A DNA stretch of 64,000 bases from CAVUFH01 sp963740835 (GTDB taxonomy: Bacteria; Actinomycetota; Acidimicrobiia; IMCC26256; PALSA-610), in assembly GCA_963740835.1 (NCBI GenBank), contig CAVUFH010000002.1, forward strand, positions 1,143,958-1,207,957, written 5' to 3'. Below the pieces are notes generated by a model, which was not told the DNA's origin, ran no database searches, and saw nothing but the letters and a program-made list of their open reading frames with translations. How positions within the stretch are numbered: position 1 is the first letter of the stretch; each line of letters opens with the position of its first letter. The translations under genes and the position numbers were made by a program. Positions 1 to 9,462 of this stretch are shown here, in pieces.

Positions 1-108
1 GGTAACCCACACGTCTTCGCCCGTGACAGTCACCACCTGCACTTGGATCGGGGGCGACATGCCCACGCCTGTGAAGAACGTGAGCGCGGACGGAGAGACG
101 GTCGCCAT
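1..108 (-). CDS. Partial hypothetical protein (N-terminus only)
   Basis: An ATG at 108 opens 36 uninterrupted reverse-strand codons running off the window edge. The product begins MATVSPSALTFFTGVGMSP. A purine-rich AAGGGCGGG lies about nine bases upstream and could be a ribosome-binding site. Too little is visible to assign a family. The next 220 bases, up to the reductase gene, hold nothing I can support. Confidence 0.35.
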   Translation of the reverse strand, partial: MATVSPSALTFFTGVGMSPPIQVQVVTVTGEDVWVT

Positions 109-329
109 TGCTCGTCACCCGCCCTTCTGGTCGCGCTTGCTCGTTCCGTCGACGTAGTCCTTCTGCGATGGTGCTGTCATGGCCGCGCTCCTTCGTGAAA
201 AACCGGCGGTTCGTGTCCCGGTCGGGTGCTGCGAGGAGATCCGAGGCATCGCTGTCGAACGCGATGCCGCATCCACTGCTGGACTCCCTCACGATGACGG
301 ACGGAGAGGACGGTGTCGTGAGTAGCGGA

Positions 330-1013
330 CTACTCACGGGGCTCGGGGGAGGGCGAAGTGTCGTTCCGACGGTGCCAGAACAGAAGGTGAGTGACTCCGC
401 TGGGGCTGGGCACCGCGTCGAGATGGAAGCGGTCGAGCAGCTCGGTGTGCGACTCCCACAGACGCTCGCCGCGCCCGATCTCGAACGGCGAGACCGCGAG
501 GTGCATCGTGTCGACGAGATCGGCGTCGAGGAACTCGCGAATGGTCGCGACACCGCCACCGAGTCGCACGTCCTTGCCGTCTGCGGCCTCTCTCGCGTCG
601 CGCAGCGCTTCGGCGGGCGTGGTGTTCAGGAAATGGAACGTCGTGTCGGAGAGCGCGTACGACGGACGCAGATGGTGGGTGAGAACGAAGACCGGAGTGT
701 GGAACGGCGGCACGTCCCCCCACCACCCCTTCCAGTCGAGGTCGCTCCACGGCCCACGCTGAGGACCGAACTTGTTGCGACCCATGATCTCCGCCCCGAT
801 GTTGTTCGCGAAATCGCGCGTGAAGTAGTCGTCGAGTCCCCGGGTGCCGCCAGGATCGGTCCGGTTCACCCAGCTCGCAGTGGCACCCGCCCAACCGAAC
901 AGGTCTGCGGGATCCGCACCGTCCCCGAACGGACGCTCGAGACGCTGGTTGACACCCGCGCCGAACCCGTCCCGCGTCACGTTGAAGCATTGCACCTTCA
1001 GCAGCTGCGACAT
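330..1013 (-). CDS. Dihydrofolate reductase-like protein (RibD C-terminal fold)
   Basis: The 227-residue product has the layout of stand-alone RibD-C/DHFR-like reductases, a family expected to bind NADPH. The substrate of these actinobacterial members is usually unknown. Visible are the N-terminal strand with NVTRDGF (11-17), MGRNKF (77-82), a strand ending VFVLTHH (about 108-114), and LGGGVATIREFLDADLVD (151-168), the glycine-rich cofactor loop typical of the family. The ATG at 1013 has GGGAGGAG six bases upstream, so the longer open frame is not needed. It is probably cytoplasmic and monocistronic. A second, frameshifted member lies at 19.1 kb. Confidence 0.85.
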   Translation of the reverse strand: MSQLLKVQCFNVTRDGFGAGVNQRLERPFGDGADPADLFGWAGATASWVNRTDPGGTRGLDDYFTRDFANNIGAEIMGRNKFGPQRGPWSDLDWKGWWGDVPPFHTPVFVLTHHLRPSYALSDTTFHFLNTTPAEALRDAREAADGKDVRLGGGVATIREFLDADLVDTMHLAVSPFEIGRGERLWESHTELLDRFHLDAVPSPSGVTHLLFWHRRNDTSPSPEPRE

Positions 1014-1110
1014 GGCTGCTCCTCCCGGGCCATGAGCAGATCGTTCCTGCTCGCGTTCATCACCCGTAGGTCGGAGCGCGCGGCCTGATCTCGACACCCG
1101 CCGAGCAACG

Positions 1111-1144
1111 TTGACAGTCGGTGACCGGGTTTCCTCCGTACGGT
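1111..1144 (+). promoter_or_regulatory. Candidate promoter of the VOC gene
   Basis: A perfect TTGACA (1111-1116) is followed by TACGGT (1139-1144), a TANNNT hexamer, about 40 bases before the VOC start. The 22-base spacer is longer than the usual 17-18, so only one of the two boxes may be real. Confidence 0.25.
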
Positions 1145-1183
1145 TCCGAGGAACGTGAACTGCAACCGAACCGGAGGCGCGCC

Positions 1184-2029
1184 ATGTTCGAACGGACTTC
1201 CTATCCTGCCGGCGTCCCGTGCTGGATCGAGACGATGCAGCCCGATCCCGAGGCCGCGGCTGCGTTCTACAGCGAGCTGTTCGGGTGGAAGTGCGAGAAC
1301 CGCATACCGGATGATGCCGGGGGTTTGTACTGGATCGCGCAGTTGCACAACCTCGATGTTGCCGCGATCGGCGGTCCGTCCGCACCCGATACCCCGGTCG
1401 CGTGGAACACCTACACCGCCGTCACCAGCGTGGAGGAGACGGCGAAGAAGGTACAGGCGGCCGGCGGCACGGTGCTCACCGAGCCGGTCGACGCGATGGA
1501 CGCCGGCCGCTACGCGACCTTCGCCGATCCCGAAGGCGCGACGTTCTCGATCTGGCAGGCCAGACGAACGATCGGCGCGCAGCTCGTCAACGAGCCCGGC
1601 ACGTGGAACTTCAGCGAGCTGAACACGCGCGACCGAGAGGCCGCTGCCGCCTTCTACGGCGCGGTGTTCGGATGGGAAGAGGAATCCTTTTCGCTGGGCG
1701 ATTCTGAATTCGCGATCTTCAAGCTGCCCGGCTACGGCGCGTTCCTCATGCAGAACAACCCCGACCTTCAGGGGAACGTCGAAGCGGACGGCGCACCCGG
1801 CGGCTTCATCGATGCGGTCACGTTGATCCAGTCGCTGACCGACGACGAACCGGCGCACTGGAGCGTCACGTTCGCGACCGACGACGCGGACGCAGCGGCA
1901 TCGCGCGCCGAGAAGCACGGTGGGACCGTCCTCGTGCCGCCGTTCGACGCGGAGCCCATCCGCATGACCGTGCTCTGCGACCCGCAGGGCGCGCGGTTCG
2001 CGGCGAGCAAGTACCAGCCAAGTCAGTAG
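1184..2029 (+). CDS. Tandem VOC (glyoxalase/bleomycin-resistance fold) protein
   Basis: The 281-residue product carries two vicinal-oxygen-chelate modules, roughly residues 10-125 and 135-270. Each opens with the repeated signature AAAFYxxxFGW (AAAFYSELFGW and AAAFYGAVFGW) and ends with a PxGA motif (DPEGATFSIWQ; DPQGARFAASK). This two-module form is common in actinobacteria and usually annotated as a VOC or 27 kDa antigen-like hydroxylase family protein; the reaction is not predictable. The ATG at 1184 has GGAGG six bases upstream, so an open frame starting 21 codons earlier was trimmed. It converges with the P-type ATPase gene 17 bases away. Confidence 0.88.
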   Translation: MFERTSYPAGVPCWIETMQPDPEAAAAFYSELFGWKCENRIPDDAGGLYWIAQLHNLDVAAIGGPSAPDTPVAWNTYTAVTSVEETAKKVQAAGGTVLTEPVDAMDAGRYATFADPEGATFSIWQARRTIGAQLVNEPGTWNFSELNTRDREAAAAFYGAVFGWEEESFSLGDSEFAIFKLPGYGAFLMQNNPDLQGNVEADGAPGGFIDAVTLIQSLTDDEPAHWSVTFATDDADAAASRAEKHGGTVLVPPFDAEPIRMTVLCDPQGARFAASKYQPSQ

Positions 2030-2046
2030 CCGGGAGTCAGGCTCGG

Positions 2047-4800
2047 TCAGGTTGTAGCCGCTGCGGCAAGGTCGAGCGTGTCGTGTCGTGCGCCGCGCCG
2101 GCGGGCAATCAGCTTGCCCAACTCCCACAGGACGAACAACGCGGCTGCGGGTGCGAGCGCGAGGAACCACTGCTCGGGCGTGAGTCTCACGGTGCCCAGC
2201 ACGCTCGACAGTGCCCCACCGCGACTCGCCAGAATCGCGACGAACAGTTCACCCAGCACCACGAGGTTCAGGGTCCAGTTGTCGAACGTGCTCTGTTGGA
2301 ACGTTGTCTCGGTCTGGCTGCGGGACTGGTAGGCCGTGACGAACAGCGCCAAGGCGAACGCGGTCAGGGCAATCGTCGAACCGATCGCCACGCTGCCGTA
2401 CTCGCGGTTGCCCCACCAGATGAGCGTGTCGAGGCAGACGGCGATGAACACACCGACGAGGCCGACGGTGGTCATCACCGCGCCGGTCATGATCGCGGTG
2501 TCTCGTGGCCGCGGCCGTCTGAGCATCAGGCCGGGGGCTTCCTTGTCCATCCCGAGCGTGACGCCGATCGGAGCGGTCACCGCGAAGTTGATCCAGAGGA
2601 TCTGCGCCGCGGAGAACGGTTGTCCGGCCGCGATGTTGAGGATGCTCGCCACCAGGAAGGTCACCACGTACGCCAGAAGGACGACGAGCATGAAGCGGAT
2701 GTACTTCATCAGGTCGTCGTAGAGCGCGCGTCCCACGTGCACGGCGCGCACGATGGTCGCGAAGTTGTCGTCGGTGAGGATCATGCGGCCGGCGTTCTTC
2801 GCCACTTCGGTACCGGTTCCCATCGCGATCCCGATGTCGGCGGCCTTGATTGCCGGGGCGTCGTTCACGCCGTCACCCGTCATGGCCACGACGTTGTTCT
2901 TCTTCTGCAGCGTCTTCACGATGAGCACCTTGTGCTCCGGGGCAACGCGGCCGACCACGCCGATCGTGTCGATGCGGCTGAGCTGCTCGTCCTCGGACAG
3001 TGCGGCGAAGTCGGCCCCGAGAATCGCTTCTCCTGGGATGCCGAGTTGCTCGGCGATGGCGGCGCCGGTCACGACGTCGTCCCCGGTCACCATCCGGACC
3101 TGGATGTTGGCCCGCAGCGCGTCGGCCACCGCCGCTTTGGACTCCTCGCGTGGCGGGTCGATCATCCCCACGAGGCTGGTCATCTGCAGGTCGTGCAGGA
3201 GGCCGAGCAGGTCGCCGTCAGGGTCGAACTGCGCCGGGTCGAGGTCCTTGGTCGCCGCGGCCATGACTCGCAACCCGGTCTTTCCCATTCGGGTCTCGTG
3301 GGTCTCCGCGCGGTGCTTGAGATCGTCGGTCCACGGCACACACGTGCCACCGGACAGCGCGGTCGCGGCGCGTCCCATCACGGCCGGCGCGGCGCCCTTG
3401 ACATAGCAGCGGATGACGGCCTGGCCGGACGCGCTCGTCATCTCGTGGAACGTCGCCATCAGTTTGTAGGTGGGATCGAATGCGAGCGTGGCCAGCCGCG
3501 GGTGGCGGGTCCGGGTCTCCTCGACATCAACGTCGGCCTTGTGGCCCAAGATCAGCAGCGCGCCCTCGGTCGGGTCGCCCACGACCTTGCCGTCCACGAG
3601 CTTGGCGTCGTTGGCCATGAGAAACGGCACGATGGCGTCCTCGATCGAGTCGCTGGATCCGGCGGCATGCTTCACCGAACCCTCGAGCTCGTAGCCGATG
3701 CCCGAGATCGTGAACCGGTCGGTGGGGTCGACGACCTCGACGACCGTCACCTGGTTCATCGTCAGCGTGCCGGTCTTGTCGGAGTTGATCGCGGAGGTCG
3801 ACCCCAGCGTCTCGACCGACCCGAGGTCCTTGACGACCGCGTTGTGACGGGCGAGGTTCTGCGATCCGGCCGAGAGGATCGTCTGCAGGATCGTCGGCAT
3901 CGCCTCGGGAATCGCGGCGATCGCCAGCGCGATCGCCGTGGTGAACACGACGTCGAGGGCTTGGTCTCGCGCCAGCCCCAGGCCGAACATGATCGCCATG
4001 GTGATGCCGGCGGCGCCCGCGATCCACAACGTCAAGGTGTCCAACTGCCTCATCAGCGGGGTCTTCTCGAGCGGCTTGGCCGCCAGCATCCCCGCGATCT
4101 TGCCCACCTCGGTGTCGGCTGCAGTCCCGGTGACGAGCACGACGGCGCTGCCATGGGTGACCGGGGTGCTGCTGAACGCCATGTTCGACTGGTCACCGAC
4201 ACCGACGCCCGCCTGAGGGAGGGCGGTCGCATCTTTGGCCGCCGGTGTGCTCTCCCCGGTCAAGGCCGACTCGTCGATCTGCAACGACGCGGCGTCGATG
4301 ATCCGGCCGTCGGCGGGCACCTCGTCACCTGCGGTCAACAACACGACGTCGCCGACGACCACGTCCTGCGCGGGGATGCTCGACTCGGTGCCGTCACGGC
4401 GCACCCGTGCGGACTCCTGCATCATCGACTTCAACGCGTTCATCGCGCTCTCGGCCTTGCCTTGCTGACGCAGTCCGACCACCGCGTTCAGGACCGTGAT
4501 CAGGAAGACCACCAGCGCGGTGCTGAACTCCCCGATCACGAGAGACAGCGCGGCCGCGGCGACCAGGATCACCTGCATGTAGTTGCGGTACTGGTCGAGG
4601 AACAGTCGCCACCCGGGGACTGGCTGCTCCGCGGGGAGTTCGTTGGGTCCGTTGGCGGTCAGTCGGCTGGCGGCTTCGGCCGACGACAGCCCCGCCGTCG
4701 GATCGACGCTCAGCCGTTGCGCCACCTCGTCAACGCTCAACGCGTACCAGCTCGGCGCCTCCGCGCCTGAAGGAGCAACCGCGGTCGTCGGGTCAGCCAT
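2047..4800 (-). CDS. P-type cation-transporting ATPase (P2-like)
   Basis: This 917-residue ATP-driven cation pump has an N-terminal cation-ATPase domain (about 20-75), TGES in the actuator domain (181-184), the phosphorylated Asp341 in DKTGT and the hinge GDGVNDAP around Asp643. About ten membrane segments flank these. M4 reads PEAMPTIL where calcium pumps have PEGLP, and M6 reads NFAVTAPIGVTLG where P2A pumps have a VTDGLPA-type motif, so a usual Ca-binding Asp is missing and the ion is uncertain. The ATG at 4800 has GAGGAG upstream; 19 earlier in-frame codons were dropped. It lies 69 bases after PPK2 on the same strand and may share its transcript. Confidence 0.93.
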   Translation of the reverse strand: MADPTTAVAPSGAEAPSWYALSVDEVAQRLSVDPTAGLSSAEAASRLTANGPNELPAEQPVPGWRLFLDQYRNYMQVILVAAAALSLVIGEFSTALVVFLITVLNAVVGLRQQGKAESAMNALKSMMQESARVRRDGTESSIPAQDVVVGDVVLLTAGDEVPADGRIIDAASLQIDESALTGESTPAAKDATALPQAGVGVGDQSNMAFSSTPVTHGSAVVLVTGTAADTEVGKIAGMLAAKPLEKTPLMRQLDTLTLWIAGAAGITMAIMFGLGLARDQALDVVFTTAIALAIAAIPEAMPTILQTILSAGSQNLARHNAVVKDLGSVETLGSTSAINSDKTGTLTMNQVTVVEVVDPTDRFTISGIGYELEGSVKHAAGSSDSIEDAIVPFLMANDAKLVDGKVVGDPTEGALLILGHKADVDVEETRTRHPRLATLAFDPTYKLMATFHEMTSASGQAVIRCYVKGAAPAVMGRAATALSGGTCVPWTDDLKHRAETHETRMGKTGLRVMAAATKDLDPAQFDPDGDLLGLLHDLQMTSLVGMIDPPREESKAAVADALRANIQVRMVTGDDVVTGAAIAEQLGIPGEAILGADFAALSEDEQLSRIDTIGVVGRVAPEHKVLIVKTLQKKNNVVAMTGDGVNDAPAIKAADIGIAMGTGTEVAKNAGRMILTDDNFATIVRAVHVGRALYDDLMKYIRFMLVVLLAYVVTFLVASILNIAAGQPFSAAQILWINFAVTAPIGVTLGMDKEAPGLMLRRPRPRDTAIMTGAVMTTVGLVGVFIAVCLDTLIWWGNREYGSVAIGSTIALTAFALALFVTAYQSRSQTETTFQQSTFDNWTLNLVVLGELFVAILASRGGALSSVLGTVRLTPEQWFLALAPAAALFVLWELGKLIARRRGARHDTLDLAAAATT

Positions 4801-4869
4801 TGCAGATCTCCTCGGTCCCGGCCCGCAACGCGATCGCGCGCGGACGAAAGCTCCCAACGATCGACGGCC

Positions 4870-5772
4870 TCAGAACGGCGTCGGGATGTACTTCCACGCG
4901 TAGGTCGGCTCCTGGTAGCCGTCCGGGCGCTGCCGCTTGGGAAGCTCGACGACCTTGGTGGGAAGCGGCTCGTAGGGAATCTGGCTGAGCAGGTGGGTGA
5001 TGATGTTCAGCCGGGCTCGCTTCTTGTCGTCGGTGTGCGCCAGATACCACGGAGCCCAGCCGGTGTCGGTCGCCTCGATCATCGCGTCGCGCGCGCGGCT
5101 GTAGTCGTACCAGTGGGTGTAGGACTTCAGGTCCATCGGGGACAGCTTCCAGACCTTGCGGCCGTCGTGGATGCGACTCTCCAAGCGGCGGGTCTGCTCG
5201 TCGGCACTGACTTCCAACCAGTACTTGATCAGGATGATCCCGGAGTCGACCATGAGCCGCTCGAACGCGGGGACGACATCGAGGAACTTCTCGGTCTCGT
5301 CCGGCGTGCAGAACCCCATCACCCGCTCGACCCCAGCGCGGTTGTACCAACTCCGATCGAAGATTACGACCTCTCCCCCGGCGGGGAGGTGCGGCAGATA
5401 TCGCTGCACGTACATCTGGGACTTCTCTCGCTCCGTGGGCGCGGCCAGCGCGACATGGTGGAAGACCCGAGGGCTCACTCGCTCGGTGATCCGCTGGATG
5501 GTGCCTCCCTTGCCCGCGGTGTCGCGGCCCTCGAAGACGATGCAGATCTTGGCTCCGGTCGCGACCACCCACTGCTGCATCGCCACCAGTTCGGCCTGCA
5601 ACACGCGCATCTCCCGCTCGTACGCCTTGCGCTTCATCCGTCCGTCATCCTGAGCGCCAACCCCAGGGCCGACGTCTCCCGCCTCGGGGCCGTCTGCAGA
5701 CTTCGGGCGCTTCGCTGAGGGTGTTGCTTGCGTGCCGCGCTTGTCCTTGTGCTTCTTCGCCACGGTCGTCAT
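4870..5772 (-). CDS. ppk2: Polyphosphate kinase 2 (PPK2 family)
   Basis: The 300-residue soluble kinase would move phosphate between polyphosphate and nucleotides. It has Walker A EGRDTAGKGG with Lys88, a Walker B-like FDRSWYNRAGVE with Asp139 and the lid segment SRIHDGRKVWKLSP, all typical of single-domain PPK2 enzymes. The first 45 residues are Lys/Gly/Pro-rich and probably disordered. GGGAGGAA sits almost directly against the ATG, so the true start could be a little downstream. It is sandwiched between a SulP transporter and a P-type ATPase on the same strand, suggesting an ion- or energy-stress role by context only. Nucleotide preference cannot be read from sequence alone. Confidence 0.93.
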   Translation of the reverse strand: MTTVAKKHKDKRGTQATPSAKRPKSADGPEAGDVGPGVGAQDDGRMKRKAYEREMRVLQAELVAMQQWVVATGAKICIVFEGRDTAGKGGTIQRITERVSPRVFHHVALAAPTEREKSQMYVQRYLPHLPAGGEVVIFDRSWYNRAGVERVMGFCTPDETEKFLDVVPAFERLMVDSGIILIKYWLEVSADEQTRRLESRIHDGRKVWKLSPMDLKSYTHWYDYSRARDAMIEATDTGWAPWYLAHTDDKKRARLNIITHLLSQIPYEPLPTKVVELPKRQRPDGYQEPTYAWKYIPTPF

Positions 5773-5853
5773 TTCCTCCCGACGTTCATTCGACCATGCC
5801 AGCTTCGCAGCCGACCCAGGCTCGAAGGCAAGTCGCGTCGTAGGCTTCGCCCA

Positions 5854-7548
5854 TCACGTTTCCTCTCGGATCGCGGCGAGTGCACCGTCGACGCTCGGGT
5901 AGAAGTGCTCGGCGTCGAGCGCCTCGAACAGGCCGTAGCGCTCGACGAGATCCTGGAGCCGGTCACGCATCTCGACGAACGCCATGTGGATCCCCTGCGC
6001 GTTGAGCTCCCGGTCGAGTTGGTCGATCATGCCGGCGCCGGTGACGTCGATGTCGGTGATCGCTTCGCATTCGATCACGACCCACGCCGGCTGGCGCGTG
6101 CGCACGAGCGCGCGGATCTGGCGCCGGAACGCACCCGCGTTCGCGAAGAACAGAGGCGCCTCCCACCGGTAGACGACGATGCTGGGCTCCTCGCGCGCGT
6201 CTTCGTAGTACTCCACGGAGTGCCAGCCGTCGAGGCCGTCGACGCGCCCGAGCACCGCACCGTGGGGCCACCAGCTCCGCCGGAAGAACATCAAGATGGC
6301 GAGCACGATCGCGATCGCGATGCCCTGCAGCACACCGAGCACGATCACCGCGAGTGACGCGGTGAGCGAGAGCACGAGCGCGGATCGCCGGACGCTCGCG
6401 TAGCGCCGCAGGGCGCCCAGGTTGAGCAGTGACAGCGCGGCCGCGATCACGACCGCAGCGAGCGCCGACTGCGGGAGGTCGGCGAGCAGCGACTGGAAGA
6501 AGACGAGCAGCACCGCCACGAGACCCGCGCCGACCACGCCGGTCAGCTGGCTCTTCGCGCCGGACTGCTCGGCGACCGCCGTGCGCGACCCGCTCGTCGA
6601 CACTGCGAACCCCTGCAGGAACCCGGCGGTCAGGTTGGCCGCACCGATTCCGAGCATCTCCTGATCGGGGTCGACCTCGTCACCGCGCCGGGCTGCGAAC
6701 GCGGCCGACGTCGCGATCGTGTCCGTGAGCGATACGAGCGTGATACCGATCGCCGCGATGAGCAGCGGCCAAACGTCGTCGACCGACGTCCACGGCACGG
6801 TCGGCTTCGGGAACCCGCTCGGTAGCGTGCCGACCGTGTTGATCGTGTCCGACAGCCCGAGCACCGCGGAGATCGCGGTCGCGCCGACAACCGCGACAAG
6901 CACCGCGGGCACCTTCCGCGTGATGCGCGGCAGACCGAGCAACACGACGAGCACACCGACGCCGACCGCGAGCGCGGCTCCTTCGGTCTTGTCGAGGTTC
7001 TCGAAGAAGGCGACGACCTCGCCGCCGAAGGAGCTGGCGTCGGTCGAGAACCCGAACAGCTTGGGCAGCTGGCCGACCAGGATCGTGATTGCCAGTCCGT
7101 TCATGTAGCCGACCTGCACCTCGCTCGAGAGCAGGTCAGCGATGAAGCCCAACTTGCCGAGCCCCATCGCGATCTCGATGAGCCCGACGAACAATGCGAG
7201 CATTCCGGCGAGCGCGACTCTGGTCGGTATGTCTCCGGGGGCGGCGAGCGGCACGATCGCCGCGAAGATCAGCGGCGACACCGACGAGTCGGGGCCGAGG
7301 ACGAGCACGCGCGACGGCCCGAAGATCGCGTAGCCGGCGAGGCAGCCGATCGTGGTGTACAGCCCGTACACAGCCGGGAGCCCGGCCAGCTCGGAGTACG
7401 CCATGCCCTGGGGCACGAGGATCGCGGCGAGCACGAGCCCGGCGACCAGGTCCGGCCGCAGCCAGGAACGGTCGTAGCCGCGGATGACCCGCAGACCCGG
7501 GATGTATCGCAGCACCGCCCCGCCCCGCCCTGGGTTCGCGGTGGTCAT
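5854..7548 (-). CDS. SulP-family anion transporter with STAS domain
   Basis: The 564-residue protein has a SulP membrane domain of about 12 segments (residues 25-420), with the family's early PQGMAYSELAGLP stretch and FGPSRVLVLGPDSSVSP. A cytoplasmic STAS domain follows (about 445-558), containing DVTGAG at 501-506, where anti-sigma-antagonist proteins carry their phosphorylatable Ser/Thr. SulP proteins carry sulfate, bicarbonate or other anions; the substrate here is open. Its ATG overlaps the stop of the upstream GH15 gene (ATGA), so translation is probably coupled. It has nearly the usual family length. Confidence 0.92.
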   Translation of the reverse strand: MTTANPGRGGAVLRYIPGLRVIRGYDRSWLRPDLVAGLVLAAILVPQGMAYSELAGLPAVYGLYTTIGCLAGYAIFGPSRVLVLGPDSSVSPLIFAAIVPLAAPGDIPTRVALAGMLALFVGLIEIAMGLGKLGFIADLLSSEVQVGYMNGLAITILVGQLPKLFGFSTDASSFGGEVVAFFENLDKTEGAALAVGVGVLVVLLGLPRITRKVPAVLVAVVGATAISAVLGLSDTINTVGTLPSGFPKPTVPWTSVDDVWPLLIAAIGITLVSLTDTIATSAAFAARRGDEVDPDQEMLGIGAANLTAGFLQGFAVSTSGSRTAVAEQSGAKSQLTGVVGAGLVAVLLVFFQSLLADLPQSALAAVVIAAALSLLNLGALRRYASVRRSALVLSLTASLAVIVLGVLQGIAIAIVLAILMFFRRSWWPHGAVLGRVDGLDGWHSVEYYEDAREEPSIVVYRWEAPLFFANAGAFRRQIRALVRTRQPAWVVIECEAITDIDVTGAGMIDQLDRELNAQGIHMAFVEMRDRLQDLVERYGLFEALDAEHFYPSVDGALAAIREET

Positions 7549-9407
7549 TGATTGGTCGGGCCTCGGACCGTTCCTTCCGCAGCGATGAGCCGCGTCGCGG
7601 CGTCGATCAGGGCGAGGTGGGTGAACGCCTGGGGGAAGTTGCCGAGGTGCTGCCCGTTCGTCGCGTCGATCTCCTCCGCGTAGAGGAGCAGCGGACCGGC
7701 GAAGGACAGCAGCTTCTCGAACAGCGCGCGCGCACGGTCGAGCTCGCCGATGATCACGAGCGCGGAGACGAGCCAGAAGGAACAGATCGTGAAGGTTCCC
7801 TCGGCATCGTTCGAGAGCCCGTCGTCGGCCTGGTCGACGCGGTAGCGCAGGACCAAGCCGTCCTGGGTGAGCTCGTCGGCGATCGCGAGAACGGTCGCGC
7901 GGACGCGCTCGTCGTCGCCGGGCAAGAAGCCCATGATCGGAATGAGTAGCGCGGATGCGTCGAGATCGGTCGTGTCATAGTGCTGCTTGAACACGCCACG
8001 ACCGTCGACGCCCTTCGCGCAGATTTCCGCTTTGAGCGCGGCCGCGGCCGCATCCCAGGCTTCGGCGCGCTCGTGATCGTCCCGTGCTCGAGCGATGCGG
8101 GCGCCACGCTCGGCGGCGACCCAACACATGACCTTGGAGGCGACGAAGTGCTTCGGGTCGCCGCGCATCTCCCAGATACCTTGGTCGGGTTCGGACGACA
8201 TCCTGATCGCGGTGTCGACGAGACTCGCGATGCCTTCCCATACCCGAGGAACGATCTGGCCGCCGCGCCGTTCGTGCGTGGCCATCGCGTCGAGCAGCAT
8301 TCCCCACACATCGTGCTGCCGCTGGTCGTAAGCACCATTGCCGATGCGCACCGGACGGGAGCCGCTGTAGCCGGACAGGTGGTCGAGGGTGCGCTCGGTG
8401 AGGTCGCGTTCACCGCCGATGCCGTACATGATCTGTAGGTCGAAGTCATCCGCGGATGCATCGCCTCTCACCGCCTCGAGGAGGAAGGCGAAGTATTCGA
8501 AGGCCTCCCAGTCGAAGCCGAGCTGGTGCAGCGCGCGCAACATGAATGCGGAGTCTCGGATCCACGTGTAGCGGTAGTCCCAGTTCCGCTCGCCCCCCAC
8601 CGTCTCCGGGAGCGACGTGGTGGCCGCGGCCATGATCGCGCCCGTCGGTGCGTAGCTGAGTCCCTTCAGCGCGAGCGCACCGCGTTCGATGTAGGGCCGG
8701 AAGCGGTGATCGGGGAACTTCGCGGTGCTCAGCCAGTTCCGCCAGTACCGCTCCGTCTCGTGCAAGTGATCGAACCCCTCGCTTGTGCTCTCCGGGACGA
8801 CGCCTCCCCACGACAGCGCGACGAACGCGGAAGCTCCTTCCTCCAACGTCGTCCGCCCGTAGGTCCGGGCGCCGGTGAAACCGAGCTGCAGGCTGCTCGC
8901 GAGCTGCAGGGAGAGATCGCCATGGTGCACCGTCGCGCGCCCGTAGCCGCTCCCCTCATAGGTCCACTCCCCCTCGGCCGTCCCGTACTCGAAGAGTGGG
9001 AGGCAATTCATCTCCACTTCGACGCGTCCACTCGAACACGTCGCGATGCGCAGGAGCATGCCGAGCGCGCTCTCGTCGCCGGGGGGCCGGCGATAGCCCG
9101 TGCGGCGTTCGTTCGTGGTCGGTCCGACCACGAGGAGGTCCTGCACTGTGAGCCATCCGGTCGCCGTATGCCACGTCGTCTCGAGCACCAACGTGCCCGG
9201 CAAGTACCGGCGTTGGTCGGGAACGAACGCGTTCGTCGGCGCGATGCGAAAGAATCCCGCGCGGCGATCGAGCAACGCACCGAACACGCTCGGCGAGTCC
9301 GGGCGAGGGAGGCACAGCCATTCGACGGCGCCGTCGGGCGCGATCAGGCTGTTGACCTCGCAATCCGACAAGAAGCCGTAGTCCGCAATCGGCGGATAGG
9401 TACTCAT
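7545..9407 (-). CDS. Glycoside hydrolase family 15 (trehalase/glucoamylase-like)
   Basis: The 620-residue cytoplasmic enzyme has no signal peptide. An N-terminal beta-sandwich (DYGFLSDCEVNSLIAPDG at the start) precedes an (alpha/alpha)6 barrel with GERNWDYRYTWIRDS. The expected catalytic acids are Glu413 in IWEMRG and the pair at 578-579 in AEEIDATNGQ. Actinobacterial proteins of this layout include trehalases and other alpha-glucosidases; choosing between them needs assay. GGAG lies five bases before the ATG. A TAGGAT hexamer at 9452-9447 could be the -10 of a leadered promoter. It heads the GH15-SulP-PPK2-ATPase run. Confidence 0.92.
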   Translation of the reverse strand: MSTYPPIADYGFLSDCEVNSLIAPDGAVEWLCLPRPDSPSVFGALLDRRAGFFRIAPTNAFVPDQRRYLPGTLVLETTWHTATGWLTVQDLLVVGPTTNERRTGYRRPPGDESALGMLLRIATCSSGRVEVEMNCLPLFEYGTAEGEWTYEGSGYGRATVHHGDLSLQLASSLQLGFTGARTYGRTTLEEGASAFVALSWGGVVPESTSEGFDHLHETERYWRNWLSTAKFPDHRFRPYIERGALALKGLSYAPTGAIMAAATTSLPETVGGERNWDYRYTWIRDSAFMLRALHQLGFDWEAFEYFAFLLEAVRGDASADDFDLQIMYGIGGERDLTERTLDHLSGYSGSRPVRIGNGAYDQRQHDVWGMLLDAMATHERRGGQIVPRVWEGIASLVDTAIRMSSEPDQGIWEMRGDPKHFVASKVMCWVAAERGARIARARDDHERAEAWDAAAAALKAEICAKGVDGRGVFKQHYDTTDLDASALLIPIMGFLPGDDERVRATVLAIADELTQDGLVLRYRVDQADDGLSNDAEGTFTICSFWLVSALVIIGELDRARALFEKLLSFAGPLLLYAEEIDATNGQHLGNFPQAFTHLALIDAATRLIAAEGTVRGPTNQ

Positions 9408-9462
9408 GACACTCCAATCACTGGCCGGCTGCTCGAGCCGGGCCCGATCCTACGGTGCATTG

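Noticed and set aside
2083..4770. An 895-codon forward open frame opposite the P-type ATPase
   Set aside because: Its Arg/Gly/His-rich composition lacks any domain. It is the mirror of a GC-rich coding strand whose product is an unmistakable ATPase. The same applies to other long opposite-strand frames, for example over the sulfatase and the SARP gene.
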